Shown piece after piece: positions 49,283 through 57,995 of a DNA stretch of 64,000 nucleotides. The stretch is taken from NCBI GenBank assembly GCA_040878035.1, contig JBBDMX010000100.1, forward strand, positions 1 to 64,000, given 5' to 3'. Under the pieces are notes generated by a model, which saw only the letters and a program-made list of their open reading frames with translations, was not told the DNA's origin and ran no database searches. The stretch comes from JBBDMX01 sp040878035 (GTDB lineage: Bacteria > Planctomycetota > Phycisphaerae > Phycisphaerales > Phycisphaeraceae). Numbering within the stretch: position 1 is the stretch's first letter; each line of letters begins with the position of its first letter. Made by a program: the position numbers and the translations under genes.

Positions 49283-49438
49283 TTGAGAACGACAAGTGGA
49301 AAGTGCAGGGTGGAGCGGGGAGGGTGAAAATCTCCCACAGAATATCTTGTCGCGCGGCGCCAGCGAACCCCGCCTTTCTCCGCACTCTCGCTATTTCACA
49401 TTATCCACTCTCCACACTCCACTCTCCACACTTCACTC
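49283..49438. repeat. 'gtggagagtgg' type inverted repeat
   Basis: acaagtggaaagtgcagggt (49290) and tccactctccacactccact (49406-49425) form a partly complementary pair. They relate to the tandem units at 9168. The element separates the pyrophosphorylase gene from the operon at 49437. Confidence 0.7.
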
Positions 49439-49718
49439 ACTTTCCCCCCGCCATTCCCTTGACGATGCCGATGGCGACCGCGGCGATCAGGAGGATGACG
49501 CCGGTGAGGCAGAGGATGGCGCCGCTGATCGAGCCCTCTTCACCCCGATAGCGCAGCACCAGGCCGGCGCCGACGACGAAAGTCGCCACGCCGCCGATGA
49601 TGAAGAGCTGGTTGAGCGCCCGCTGGTAGTAGAAGACCAGCAGCGTGCCCAGTAGCATGGCGGCGAGCATGGCGACCGCCAGTCGTTCGCCGGTGAGATT
49701 GAGCAGCAGGCTGTCCAT
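49437..49718 (-). CDS. Small membrane protein
   Basis: This 93-residue protein has three hydrophobic segments: LAVAMLAAMLLGTLLVFYY, LFIIGGVATFVVGAGLVL and AILCLTGVILLIAAVAIGIV. A short charged loop (RYRGEEGS) separates the second and third. No family was recognised. It starts 24 bases after the Cld-family gene and is probably in the same operon. Confidence 0.65.
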   Translation of the reverse strand: MDSLLLNLTGERLAVAMLAAMLLGTLLVFYYQRALNQLFIIGGVATFVVGAGLVLRYRGEEGSISGAILCLTGVILLIAAVAIGIVKGMAGGK

Positions 49719-49742
49719 TAGAGGCTCCGAAGTAGAGGTGCA

Positions 49743-50465
49743 TCAGGGCTGTCGGCGTTGCCAGATCGCCCGGCCGACGAAGAAGGGCCCCAGGCGTTCG
49801 AGATATTGCGAAGTCTGTTTGGTTTTGCGCATGGCCTGCACCAGCGCCGAAAGCGGGTGCAGGCCCTTGCCCACCAGGCCGACCACAAAGTCGTTGTCGT
49901 TCTGATCCAGGCCATAACTGGCCAGGCGGATGTCGTGGCCGTAGTCGGCGGCGCCGAAGGCAAAGCCGATCTGCCCGTGCTCGCCCAGGATGGCGCGTTG
50001 CTCTTCGGGGGGCAACTGGGTAAACGCGCCGCTGCGCCGCAGGGGGTACCAGACCACCCACGGCCAGTCGCGATTGAGCGCGGTGCGCATGGGCCGGTGG
50101 ATCAGAGTCTCCTCCAGGTCCGCCTCGTAGCCGATCGAATAGCTGCGGCCCAGCATGGTGTAGTGCGGCTTCTGCACCAGGCGGTCGAAGGGCGGATTGA
50201 GCAGCAGTCCGCGCACCGGGCCGACAAAGGCGACGGGGTCTTCGCTGATGGTTAGCAGCGCCACGCCGCGCGGGTCGTTCACGTCGGCATACAACGCGCC
50301 CACGAGCGCGCTGGCCTCGAGCACGTCGATGAGCGGCTCCGTGTCGCGGCAGTCGCCAAAAGCCAGCAACTGCATGAACAGCCGGCGGTCAAGCGACTGC
50401 GGCCGGCCGTCCTTCGGGCCACCCTTTTCTGACAGGTCAGGTTTTTCGGGGACACGTCGTTCCAT
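49743..50465 (-). CDS. Chlorite dismutase-family (HemQ-like) protein
   Basis: This 240-residue protein belongs to the Cld/HemQ family: LDRRLFMQLLAFGDC, DLEETLIHRPM, WPWVVWYPLRRSGAF, LGEHGQIGFAFGAADYGHD and YGLDQNDNDFVVGLVGKGLH. The HGQIG segment provides the proximal heme His. Members either dismutate chlorite or make heme by coproheme decarboxylation; the chlorite-specific Arg cannot be assigned with confidence. Start MERRVPEK is the only suitable ATG before the domain. A small membrane-protein gene follows. Confidence 0.85.
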   Translation of the reverse strand: MERRVPEKPDLSEKGGPKDGRPQSLDRRLFMQLLAFGDCRDTEPLIDVLEASALVGALYADVNDPRGVALLTISEDPVAFVGPVRGLLLNPPFDRLVQKPHYTMLGRSYSIGYEADLEETLIHRPMRTALNRDWPWVVWYPLRRSGAFTQLPPEEQRAILGEHGQIGFAFGAADYGHDIRLASYGLDQNDNDFVVGLVGKGLHPLSALVQAMRKTKQTSQYLERLGPFFVGRAIWQRRQP

Positions 50466-50478
50466 GGTTTAGCCGGTG

Positions 50479-50940
50479 GGTTAGCCGCGGATGAACACTG
50501 ATAAGAATAAGGAGAGCGAGGGCAAAGGCCAAATTGGGGCGGATGGGCTTGCAGATTCTAAAGAGATTAACCACCAAGACACCAAGGGCACCAAGAAGAC
50601 GAGAAATGAACACGAAGACACGAAGGGGGGAAAAAATCAGGAAAGCAGGGAAACAGAGAAAGCGGAAAACCGGCGAGTGAGTCTGCCGGGCACTCTTCCC
50701 ATTTTCTGCTTTTCCATTTTTTCTGCACTATTTCTTCTGGGACCTTTGAATAACCCGGCGGCAATCCCCGGCAAGCCCCCAAAGCGGGGCATGCCGGGGC
50801 TTGCAGGAAGGTTTTTCAAAGACCTCTTCTTCTTCTTCGTGTCTTCGTGCCTTCGTGTTCATACTTCTTCTCTTCTTGGTGTCCTTGGTGTCTTGGTGGT
50901 TCAACTCCTTTTCATCCGCCTTTATCCGCGGCTAAGGCTC
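50479..50940. repeat. Nested repeats: outer 'ttagccgcggat' IR, second 'aaccaccaagacac' element, type-A REP inside
   Basis: Outer arms ttagccgcggatgaacac (50481) and tttatccgcggctaa (50921-50935) enclose the element at 50568-50904, whose termini ttaaccaccaagacaccaag and ttggtgtcttggtggttcaa match copy 1 at 4217-4462. Inside lies a type-A REP (50764-50802). Repeats have inserted into each other. The end of rsmE lies in the outer right arm. Confidence 0.85.
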
Positions 50941-51664
50941 GCACGATCGCCGCGGCGGCGAGGGCGGCGGTTTCGATGCGCAGCGTGTGCGGGTTGAAGG
51001 TCCAGCGGGTCAGGCCGGCCTGCTGGGCGTCTGCCAGTTCCTGGTCGCTCCAGCCGCCTTCGGGACCGATGAGCACGATGGCGCGGGTGGCGCCTGTCGT
51101 GACGGGCATCGACGGCACGTCACCAGTCGCCGCGCAGGCGATGAGCCGGCAGTCGCCCGGCAGGCGCAGTACGTCCGCCAGATCGGTCACCGGGTCGATC
51201 CGCATCTGCCAGACCCGGCCCGACTGCTTGAGGGCGTCGATGACGATGCCGCCCAGGCGTTCGAGTTTGTGCTGCCGCGGGTCTACCACGCTCCGCTGCG
51301 TGCGCAAGGGGATGAAGCGATCGACGCCGAGCTGGCAGAGCTGGCTGATCATGTCGTCGGCGCGGGGGCCCTTGGGGATGGCCACGGCCAGGGTCAGGTG
51401 TGGCTGATCGCGGGCGATGTGGCGCACGGTGTCGACGTGGAGTGTGGCGCCGCCTTCCCAGCTCTGAATCGTGGCTTGAGCGAGGTGTCCCGCGCCGTCC
51501 AATAACTCGACCTTGTCGCCGATATTCAGTCGCAGCACGCGTTTGGCGTGGTGTGTCTCATCGCGATCCAGTTGCGCGATGGCGGGCTCGGCCGATGTGC
51601 GGCCGCCGGCCGAGGACATCGCGGCGAAAAGCGTGCCGGCTTGGGGGCAGAAGAAGCGGTGCAC
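50912..51664 (-). CDS. rsmE: 16S rRNA m3U1498 methyltransferase
   Basis: This 250-residue SPOUT enzyme methylates U1498 of 16S rRNA at the decoding site. It has an N-terminal PUA-like part (RDETHHAKRVLRLNIGDKVE) and a knotted SAM domain with AVAIPKGPRADDMISQLCQL, GVDRFIPLRTQRSVV, VLIGPEGGWSDQEL and HTLRIETAALAAAAIV. GTG before HRFFCP was chosen as start because family members begin M/VHRFF. The C-terminus (ADKGG) is encoded in the repeat arm. It is convergent with nothing; the next gene is on the other strand. Confidence 0.93.
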   Translation of the reverse strand: MHRFFCPQAGTLFAAMSSAGGRTSAEPAIAQLDRDETHHAKRVLRLNIGDKVELLDGAGHLAQATIQSWEGGATLHVDTVRHIARDQPHLTLAVAIPKGPRADDMISQLCQLGVDRFIPLRTQRSVVDPRQHKLERLGGIVIDALKQSGRVWQMRIDPVTDLADVLRLPGDCRLIACAATGDVPSMPVTTGATRAIVLIGPEGGWSDQELADAQQAGLTRWTFNPHTLRIETAALAAAAIVRALAADKGG

Positions 51665-51711
51665 GCCAGCAAGGGTACCACGACAACCGGTGAAACTCCC
51701 TTTTGGGTTTT

Positions 51712-51836
51712 CCCATCCAAGTCCCGGTATGCTCGGTCTTGAGGGCTTGCCGGGGATATTCATGGTCGGGGATGGAGGAATCCCGGCCAAGCTCGAAGAC
51801 GAGCATGGCCGGGCTTGGACGAGTATGGCCGGGCTT
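51712..51836. repeat. Degenerate type-A and type-B REPs
   Basis: Diverged type A at 51712-51760 (agtcccggtatgctcggtct). Type B at 51781-51816 (tcccggccaagctcgaagac / gagcatggccgggctt), followed by an extra half copy to 51836. Confidence 0.8.
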
Positions 51837-51889
51837 ATCGACCGATCTGGTCTTGAGTCGGTCTTTGGCAGCGCCGATAAGACCCTAGA

Positions 51890-52897
51890 GTGTTGCAGGA
51901 GCAGGCAAAACCTGAGGCTGCCGAACCGCCCGATCTGGACATGGCGCTGGACCAGTTGCTGGCCGATGCCGACCGTGAGGCGACTCTGGCGGCGCGCAAC
52001 CATACCGACACGGAAATACCCGCGACGGAAGCTGCCGACACGCCGGTCATGCCGACACCTTCGGCAGTCCCCGATGCTATCGAGCCGGTGGCCAAAGCGG
52101 ACGACCTGGTCGGCGATGCCTTGGCCAACCAGATTCAGGAAATGCTCGATGATGCCGAGGCCCAACTGGGCGCGGGCCACTTCCAGGCACCGGGCGAGGT
52201 GCAGGCCGAGGCAGACCAAAGCCAGGCAACATCGGCGACCCAGGCCGCCGCCGCGATACCGCCCAAGCGCCTGGCGGATACCCCCGCTCAGCGATCCGCA
52301 ACCCCCGCAGCCAAGTCACCCGAGGCGGCACGGCCCAGCGTGGATTTCCTGCCGGTGGGGGTGGTGGGCAACCAGACGCCGGATAATCTGAAGGATCAGA
52401 TCACGCAACTCGATGATGATCTGGCTGACGGGGCCGACCATGCGATCGCCGGTGATTTCGAGACGGTTCAGGATGTGATGGCGCAGCAGCCGATGGCCGA
52501 GGCGGTCGCGGCGCCCGTGGCGGGGCAGGTTGTGGCGGAGCCAAATTCGCCCTCGTCGGCGCGGCCGGCCAAGCCCGCGGCCGCGGCCGTGGCAACACCC
52601 CCGGCGGCGCCGGCGGGCGCGCTGCGATCCGAACCATCAAAAGTAGTCGCCGCCGCCCCGGTGGAGCACGCTACCGGCGAGGGGGCTCCGGCCGACGCAG
52701 TGCCTGCCGACGCAGCGCCAAGACTGACGCACCAACAGGCCCTCGTTCGCGCCAGCGTCCGCCTGCGCAGTGCCCTGGCGCTGATCAACGCGCCTCTGGC
52801 ACGCGTCTCACCCGCCACGCGCGATCTGGTCGGTTACGTCGGTGCCATGACCATCGCCACATCGATGCTGCTGATCATCACCAGGCTGCTCTTCTAG
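51890..52897 (+). CDS. Low-complexity tail-anchored membrane protein
   Basis: This 335-residue protein is mostly Ala/Pro/Asp/Glu-rich and predicted disordered (residues 1-270), with short helices such as LANQIQEMLDDAEAQLGAGH. One C-terminal transmembrane helix is seen (YVGAMTIATSMLLIITRLLF) after a basic segment (RASVRLRSALALINAPL). It resembles other planctomycete tail-anchored proteins; function unknown. The start is uncertain: a GTG at 51890 or an internal ATG (MALDQLL). Confidence 0.55.
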   Translation: MLQEQAKPEAAEPPDLDMALDQLLADADREATLAARNHTDTEIPATEAADTPVMPTPSAVPDAIEPVAKADDLVGDALANQIQEMLDDAEAQLGAGHFQAPGEVQAEADQSQATSATQAAAAIPPKRLADTPAQRSATPAAKSPEAARPSVDFLPVGVVGNQTPDNLKDQITQLDDDLADGADHAIAGDFETVQDVMAQQPMAEAVAAPVAGQVVAEPNSPSSARPAKPAAAAVATPPAAPAGALRSEPSKVVAAAPVEHATGEGAPADAVPADAAPRLTHQQALVRASVRLRSALALINAPLARVSPATRDLVGYVGAMTIATSMLLIITRLLF

Positions 52898-52900
52898 CCA

Positions 52901-53013
52901 AGCCCGGCCATGCGAATCTCAAGCCCGGCCATGCGAGTCTTCGAGCTTGGCCGGGATCTATGCATCCCGAGGCTGGAGATCCCAGGCCCCGACGACGGGC
53001 ATGCCGGGGCTTC
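52901..53013. repeat. Type-B and type-A REP pair
   Basis: Two half copies plus a full type B (52901-52956, agcccggccatgcgagtctt / cgagcttggccggga), then type A (52979-53013, gacgggcatgccggggcttc). It starts three bases after the stop of the preceding gene. Confidence 0.85.
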
Positions 53014-53476
53014 AACCCAACTCATCGGCCTCAGCCAGGAAGCCCTTGAACAGCCGGCGGTGCTCTTCCTCGTCGCCCTTGAGCGTGGTGCACAGGTCCT
53101 GCGTCACGGGATCGACGATGTCCGTCTCCTCGATGATTTTCTGGTATTGCGCGATCGCGCCTTCCTCGGCGGCGATGACGCCCTTGATCACGGCCTTGAT
53201 ATCGACCGAACTCTTGGGCGGTTGCATGAACGTCTGGGTCCACTTGAGTTCCTGGGAACCGGGGATGCGCCCGTCGAGGGTCTTGATTCGCCGCGCTAGC
53301 ATCTGCGCGTGGCCCAGTTCCTCGGTGACGTCGGCCGCCAGGCTGTCCTTGATGTGCTTGGCGCGGATGCCGTCGAGCCAGGTCGAGTTGGCCAGGTAAT
53401 TGATGACCGTCTCGATCTCCATGTTGTAGCTGGTGATCAGCATGTCCACGATCTTCTTGCGCTTGCTGTCTTTCAT
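53012..53476 (-). CDS. Ferritin-like (bacterioferritin-type) protein
   Basis: This 154-residue four-helix protein has E and ExxH residues in the right places: MEIETVINYLANSTWLDGIR, DVTEELGHAQMLARRIKTLD, GVIAAEEGAIAQYQKIIEE and LKGDEEEHRRLFKGFLAE. These form a di-iron ferroxidase centre. Size and LGHA/EEH motifs fit ferritin-like/bacterioferritin proteins. No heme Met pair is obvious. A GGAA-type ribosome site lies upstream. Its stop codon abuts the REP pair. Confidence 0.85.
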   Translation of the reverse strand: MKDSKRKKIVDMLITSYNMEIETVINYLANSTWLDGIRAKHIKDSLAADVTEELGHAQMLARRIKTLDGRIPGSQELKWTQTFMQPPKSSVDIKAVIKGVIAAEEGAIAQYQKIIEETDIVDPVTQDLCTTLKGDEEEHRRLFKGFLAEADELG

Positions 53477-53607
53477 GGGAAGTGCCCTTTCTATGGGTGC
53501 GGAGATGCAATCATGATAGCGACTCATTCGACGATCCGGCGCGGGCCGGCGGTCGGGCTGCCACGCCGGACCTGAGGTTTGCCCATGGTCCGGATTTAGG
53601 CAACGCA

Positions 53608-53643
53608 TCCCCGCCAAGCTCGAAGACAAGCATGGCCGGGCTT
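53608..53643. repeat. Type-B REP
   Basis: tccccgccaagctcgaagac / aagcatggccgggctt, immediately after the DUF6785-type gene stop in the direction of transcription. Confidence 0.85.
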
Positions 53644-53652
53644 GGGCCCATT

Positions 53653-56088
53653 TCACTTGGGCAGAATCAGATACAACGCCGGCGGCTTGTTGGTGGCAAA
53701 GTAATACACGCTGCCCACCATCGACCAGAAGATGATCAAGAGCACGTCGCCGGCGATCAGGCCCACCATCAGCGGCTTGGCGCGGACGTAGCTGCGCTCC
53801 CCGCCGAGCCGGATCACCGCGCCCTTGATGGCGGCGGCCAGTAGGAACGATACGGCGAACATCGCCACGGGATAGGTGCCCATGACCAGAAACAGCACCG
53901 GGTGCAGGGGCCACCAGGGCAGGCGCAGCCGCGCCACGGCCAAGGCCAGGACCAGCACCAGACCCACGCCGGCCCAGATGAGCGTATTGGTCACGGGCCT
54001 GGCGCCGCTGACGTGCTCCAGGCCGCTCAACCCCGTGGCTTGGGACAGCTCGCTATACGCCGCCAGCTTGCTGATGCTGGTCGCGGCATGGTTGAAAGTT
54101 TCGGTCGCCTGTCCTTGCGCCCAGCCGTCGGTCGAAAGGCCGCGGTTGTACTGGATGGTGAGGGTGGCGACCAGGGCGACCGCCAGGCCGGCGACGACCA
54201 TGCCGCCCAGCCACGGCGCCGAGCGTGCGGCAGAGATGCCGGCGATGCGGTCGGTCATGCGTAAGCCGTTGGCCAGGTACGGGCCGATGCCCTCGCGTGG
54301 ATCGCCGGCCATGATGATGCTGGCCATCAACAGGACGATAAGGGACGACGGGCCCAGTCCCTGGACGCCGAAGAATCCGGCGAGTATCGCGCCGGGCAGC
54401 CAGTCGGGCTGGGCGTAAAACAGACCGGTTTCCACGTTGATCCGCGCCAGCACCACGCCGATCATGACCACCATGGCGACCATGAGCAGGCTCAGGAGCG
54501 GGTCCAGGCCGCCCCAGCGCACCAGGGTGTAGACCGCCAGGGCAAAGAAGAGGGCGAAGCATCGCGCGGCCCAGAGGGCGTGGCGCGGTGGGCCGCCCAC
54601 GCGACGCAGACCCACCGCGCCGGCCAGCACCCCGGCGTAATAACGCCGCCCGAAATAGAGGATCATCAACAGCATGCCGACGTACGCGCCGAAGCGCAGG
54701 CTCGGGCCGTTGCCCCCGACCATGTACTTATCGCCCGTAAGCGTCGTCGCGAAGCTGAGCATCCACGCGCCCAGGGCCACCCACAGCACATGCGCCATGC
54801 CTATGGAGAACGACACGCGCGTGTTGATGAAAAAGCCAAAGCCAATCACCGACGGGTAGATGAACGGGTGAAACAAGCCCCAACTGTAGTTGACCTTGCT
54901 GGCGTTGGGGAACAGGTCGCGCAGCGGATCGAAAGGCAGGTCGCGATGGATCTGCGGCACATCGGGAAACCAGGCGTGCAGGCCGTTGATCAGATGCAGC
55001 ACCGCCACGCCGCCCAGCCCGTACCAGAACAGGCGGTTGCCGGCGATATCGGGCAGGAAGCCGCCTTCGCGGCGGCGGGTCATTTCGTCAAGAAACTGCA
55101 CCGTGGGATAGGGCAGCACCTCGCGCTGCGACCATTGCGGATGGACGATCACCAGCACGCAAAGCACCGCCAGGCCGGTGAAGAGCACCGCGCCGCCCCA
55201 GAGGCGCAGCGTGGGCCACCAGATGTCCCAGGGGATGTCCAGCGGCGTGGCGGTGCGCGTCGCGCTGATGCCGCTGGTGATCAGCGGCTCGATGGCGCGC
55301 CCGTCCACCACCCCGTCATTGAGCAGGACGCCATGTCCTTGCGGCATGGGCGTGATCAGCGCTGGCAGGGCTGCGTCGATCAGCCTGCGGCGCAGACGCT
55401 GGGCATCCAGCGGGGACAGTTCACCCTTGTCCAGGCGCGCAAGCTGGTCCTGCAAGTCTTCGGACAGCGGCAGGTGGCCGATGATCGAAGGCGGGATGGG
55501 TCCGGGGTCCGGGGCGAGGATGAACTGGTTGAGGCCGCCCAGGATGGCCTTGCGCTGGGCGGGGGTGAAGCTGGTCTGGGCCTGTTGGAGCGCCTGGCGC
55601 GCCGGGTCGCCCAGGTGCTGCGTCAGATGAGCCAGAAACGGTTCGTCGCCATCGTCCGCCGCGCTGCGCAGGCGAAGCGCCAAGCCGGGCCAGTCGGCGA
55701 CGAACCCCGGCGCCAGCAGCGGCGAAATGCCCGGGGTATAAGACATGACCTGGTGCTGCTGCCAGGCCAGGCGCACCGAGAGCATGTGCGAGGGCAGGGC
55801 GACGTAGTGGACGAAATAGCGTAGCAGGCCCGACCCGGGCCAGGCGCAGACCGCCAGGCCCAGCGCCACGATGACCGCCAGTTCACCTCCCCGCAGGGGC
55901 GCCTTGGCGCCCATGAGGCGCAGGATCGGGTTGACGCCCAGCAGGAGGATCAGCGCGACGCCGAACACCGAGGCGGGCAGGTGATTGCCGATCAGAAACG
56001 TCTGGGTGATGACAAAGTCATTGAAATAGGTCGCGCCCGCCACGAACAGGCCCAGCAGAAAGCCCAGCGATACGGCGCGGATCGACAT
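53653..56088 (-). CDS. Large polytopic membrane protein (DUF6785-type)
   Basis: This 811-residue protein has about 14-16 hydrophobic segments. Blocks are FFINTRVSFSIGMAHVLWV, RINVETGLFYAQPDWLPGA, GVQGLGPSSLIVLLMASIIM and a long extracytoplasmic loop at residues ~120-300 containing the Ala/Gln-rich stretch. The pattern matches planctomycete proteins annotated DUF6785/DUF6784, of unknown function and possibly transporter-like. Start MSIRAVSLGF is preferred over a slightly longer upstream ATG, because it is followed directly by the first membrane segment. Confidence 0.75.
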   Translation of the reverse strand: MSIRAVSLGFLLGLFVAGATYFNDFVITQTFLIGNHLPASVFGVALILLLGVNPILRLMGAKAPLRGGELAVIVALGLAVCAWPGSGLLRYFVHYVALPSHMLSVRLAWQQHQVMSYTPGISPLLAPGFVADWPGLALRLRSAADDGDEPFLAHLTQHLGDPARQALQQAQTSFTPAQRKAILGGLNQFILAPDPGPIPPSIIGHLPLSEDLQDQLARLDKGELSPLDAQRLRRRLIDAALPALITPMPQGHGVLLNDGVVDGRAIEPLITSGISATRTATPLDIPWDIWWPTLRLWGGAVLFTGLAVLCVLVIVHPQWSQREVLPYPTVQFLDEMTRRREGGFLPDIAGNRLFWYGLGGVAVLHLINGLHAWFPDVPQIHRDLPFDPLRDLFPNASKVNYSWGLFHPFIYPSVIGFGFFINTRVSFSIGMAHVLWVALGAWMLSFATTLTGDKYMVGGNGPSLRFGAYVGMLLMILYFGRRYYAGVLAGAVGLRRVGGPPRHALWAARCFALFFALAVYTLVRWGGLDPLLSLLMVAMVVMIGVVLARINVETGLFYAQPDWLPGAILAGFFGVQGLGPSSLIVLLMASIIMAGDPREGIGPYLANGLRMTDRIAGISAARSAPWLGGMVVAGLAVALVATLTIQYNRGLSTDGWAQGQATETFNHAATSISKLAAYSELSQATGLSGLEHVSGARPVTNTLIWAGVGLVLVLALAVARLRLPWWPLHPVLFLVMGTYPVAMFAVSFLLAAAIKGAVIRLGGERSYVRAKPLMVGLIAGDVLLIIFWSMVGSVYYFATNKPPALYLILPK

Positions 56089-56104
56089 GGCCGTAGCATA
56101 ACCC

Positions 56105-56217
56105 AACTGAGTCGCGCGGCGTCAGCCCGCGGTCCAACGCCCGCGGGCGCTCATCCGCGGGCTGACGCCGCGCGGCTCTGAGAGTAGCGTTCATCCGCGG
56201 GCTGACGCCGCGCGGCT
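56105..56217. repeat. Tandem 'gcgggctgacgccgcgcggctct' inverted repeats
   Basis: cgcgcggcgtcagcccgcgg (56112) pairs with ccgcgggctgacgccgcgcg, which occurs twice (56155-56175 and 56194-56214). It lies between divergent genes, so it is unlikely to be a terminator. Related to the element at 39377. Confidence 0.8.
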
Positions 56218-56238
56218 CTGACAGTAGGATAAAGCGCC

Positions 56239-57345
56239 ATGCGCATCACTCTCACCATTCTTTCTCTGCTCATCAGCGTGCTCATTGGCTTGGTGATCGC
56301 CCGTGGGGGCGTGCCGGGCATCGTCGAGCCGGTCGGCGGGCCGATCTCCGCCGCGCGAGGGGCGCAGGCGCCGCTCATCGGTTTGTCACTCGATACGCTC
56401 AAGGAAGAGCGCTGGCAGGCGGACAGCAAGCTGTTTAGTAAGCGCTGCCAGGAGTTGGGCGCCATGGTGCGGGTTCAGGCCGCCAACGGCGACGACACGC
56501 AGCAGGCCAGGGATGTGCAGGCGCTCCTGACCGCCGGCGTGGATGTGCTGGTGATTGTGCCGCATGACGGCGTGGCCATGGCCAAGGCCGTGGCCATGGC
56601 GCATGAAAAAGGCGTGCCCGTGATCGCCTACGACCGCATCATCCGCGACTGCGACCTGGACCTGTACCTGTCGTTCGACAATGTTCGCGTGGGCCAGTTG
56701 CAGGCACGCTATCTGGTGGATCACCTGCCCACGCCGGGCAAGGGGCGCATCGTGCGCATCTACGGGGCCCCGACGGACCATAACGCCAAGCTGTTCAAGG
56801 AGGGTCAGGACCAGGTGCTCGAACCGTACATCAAGAGCGGGGACATCGTGGTGCTTCACGAGGACTGGGCCGAGGACTGGAAACCGGAGAATGCCAAGCG
56901 GATCACCAACGCGGCGATCGTGAATCACGGGCGCACTTTCGACGCGGTGCTGGCGAGCAACGACGGCACGGCGGGCGGCGCGATCCAGGCGCTGTCGGAA
57001 GAAGGCCTGTCGGGCAAGGTGCTGGTGACCGGGCAGGACGCGGAGCTGGCGGCGTGCCAACGCATCGTCGCCGGCGCCCAGGCCATGACCATCTACAAGC
57101 CGCTGGAGCAACTGGCGAGCGCCGCGGCGGAACTGGCGGTCCACCTGGCGGCGGGCAAACCCGTCATCGCCAACCAATCCGTGCCCAACGGCAAGATCGA
57201 CGTGCCCGCCGTGCTGCGCGACGTGGTGGTCGTGACCCGGGACAACATGGTGCAGACGGTCATTGCCGACGGGTTTCAGTCTTACGACGACGTCTACCGC
57301 GGCGTCCCCATCGAGCAGCGACCGCCCCGGCCGGAACAGAAGTAA
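56239..57345 (+). CDS. Sugar ABC-type periplasmic binding protein (XylF-like)
   Basis: This 368-residue protein has an N-terminal hydrophobic anchor or signal (TILSLLISVLIGLVIARG) and a periplasmic-binding-protein-1 fold: PLIGLSLDTLKEERWQADSK, VDVLVIVPHDGVAMAKAVAM, VIAYDRIIRDCDLDLYLSFD, KGRIVRIYGAPTDHNAKLF, FDAVLASNDGTAGGAIQAL and VTGQDAELAACQRIVAG. These match xylose-binding proteins. No permease or ATPase gene is adjacent; the next gene is an unrelated membrane protein. It may serve a distant transporter or signal. Confidence 0.88.
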   Translation: MRITLTILSLLISVLIGLVIARGGVPGIVEPVGGPISAARGAQAPLIGLSLDTLKEERWQADSKLFSKRCQELGAMVRVQAANGDDTQQARDVQALLTAGVDVLVIVPHDGVAMAKAVAMAHEKGVPVIAYDRIIRDCDLDLYLSFDNVRVGQLQARYLVDHLPTPGKGRIVRIYGAPTDHNAKLFKEGQDQVLEPYIKSGDIVVLHEDWAEDWKPENAKRITNAAIVNHGRTFDAVLASNDGTAGGAIQALSEEGLSGKVLVTGQDAELAACQRIVAGAQAMTIYKPLEQLASAAAELAVHLAAGKPVIANQSVPNGKIDVPAVLRDVVVVTRDNMVQTVIADGFQSYDDVYRGVPIEQRPPRPEQK

Positions 57346-57351
57346 TCTCTG

Positions 57352-57921
57352 ATGGCCATTCCCAAACGATCCCCGACGCGCGGCCTGCGCCCGTGGCTGC
57401 TCATCCCCAAGGTCATCGCCGTGGGCCTCTTTGCCGGCGGACTGGCGGCGGCGGCGGTGCTGTGGTTTGCTCATAGCGCCGAACTGGCACGCTTCGACAA
57501 GCCCCGGCCGCAAGACCTGTGGCTCGTCAACGTCCTGGGCACGATGTTCCGCTACCTCATCATTCCGGCGCTGCTGGCGGCCATCGTGCTGGGCATCAGC
57601 CTGTTCCTCCAGCACCCGCGCATCTTCCTCCGCCTGCGCTGGCTTCAGGTCAAGTTGACCATCGTGCTGGTCATGACGCCGGCGTCGCATCTGTGGATGT
57701 CGTCGCGTCTGGGCGTGCTGCGCCAGGCTTACGAGGGAGGCGCCACCAACGCTGCGGCTGTCGCGCAACTGAACCTGGGCTTTGCGGTGACGCTGGCGTG
57801 GGTGGTGCTGGTGATCGTGCTGGGGCGACTCAAGCCGCGCCTGGGGCAGAACTGGGCGCGCAGCTACCCGCCGCCGCGCCGCGCCGAGGGTGTTGGCAGG
57901 GCGACCAGGAATCCGGCATGA
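57352..57921 (+). CDS. Four-helix membrane protein of unknown function
   Basis: This 189-residue protein has four transmembrane helices: VIAVGLFAGGLAAAAVLWFA, FRYLIIPALLAAIVLGISLF, VKLTIVLVMTPASHLWMSSR (shorter) and LGFAVTLAWVVLVIVLGRLK. The layout and the His in the third helix are like CopD/DUF2269-type proteins, but the match is weak. It starts six bases after the XylF-like gene, so the two are probably cotranscribed. Confidence 0.6.
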   Translation: MAIPKRSPTRGLRPWLLIPKVIAVGLFAGGLAAAAVLWFAHSAELARFDKPRPQDLWLVNVLGTMFRYLIIPALLAAIVLGISLFLQHPRIFLRLRWLQVKLTIVLVMTPASHLWMSSRLGVLRQAYEGGATNAAAVAQLNLGFAVTLAWVVLVIVLGRLKPRLGQNWARSYPPPRRAEGVGRATRNPA

Positions 57922-57995
57922 CGGATTTCTCCTTGCACGCTTTGGTGAGCATAGGATGAGTATGGTGTTGGTGTTTCGCCCAATGAGGGTCAGTC

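Noticed and set aside
56105..56217. Intrinsic terminator
   Set aside because: The strong hairpins have no T tract and lie between two divergent gene starts.
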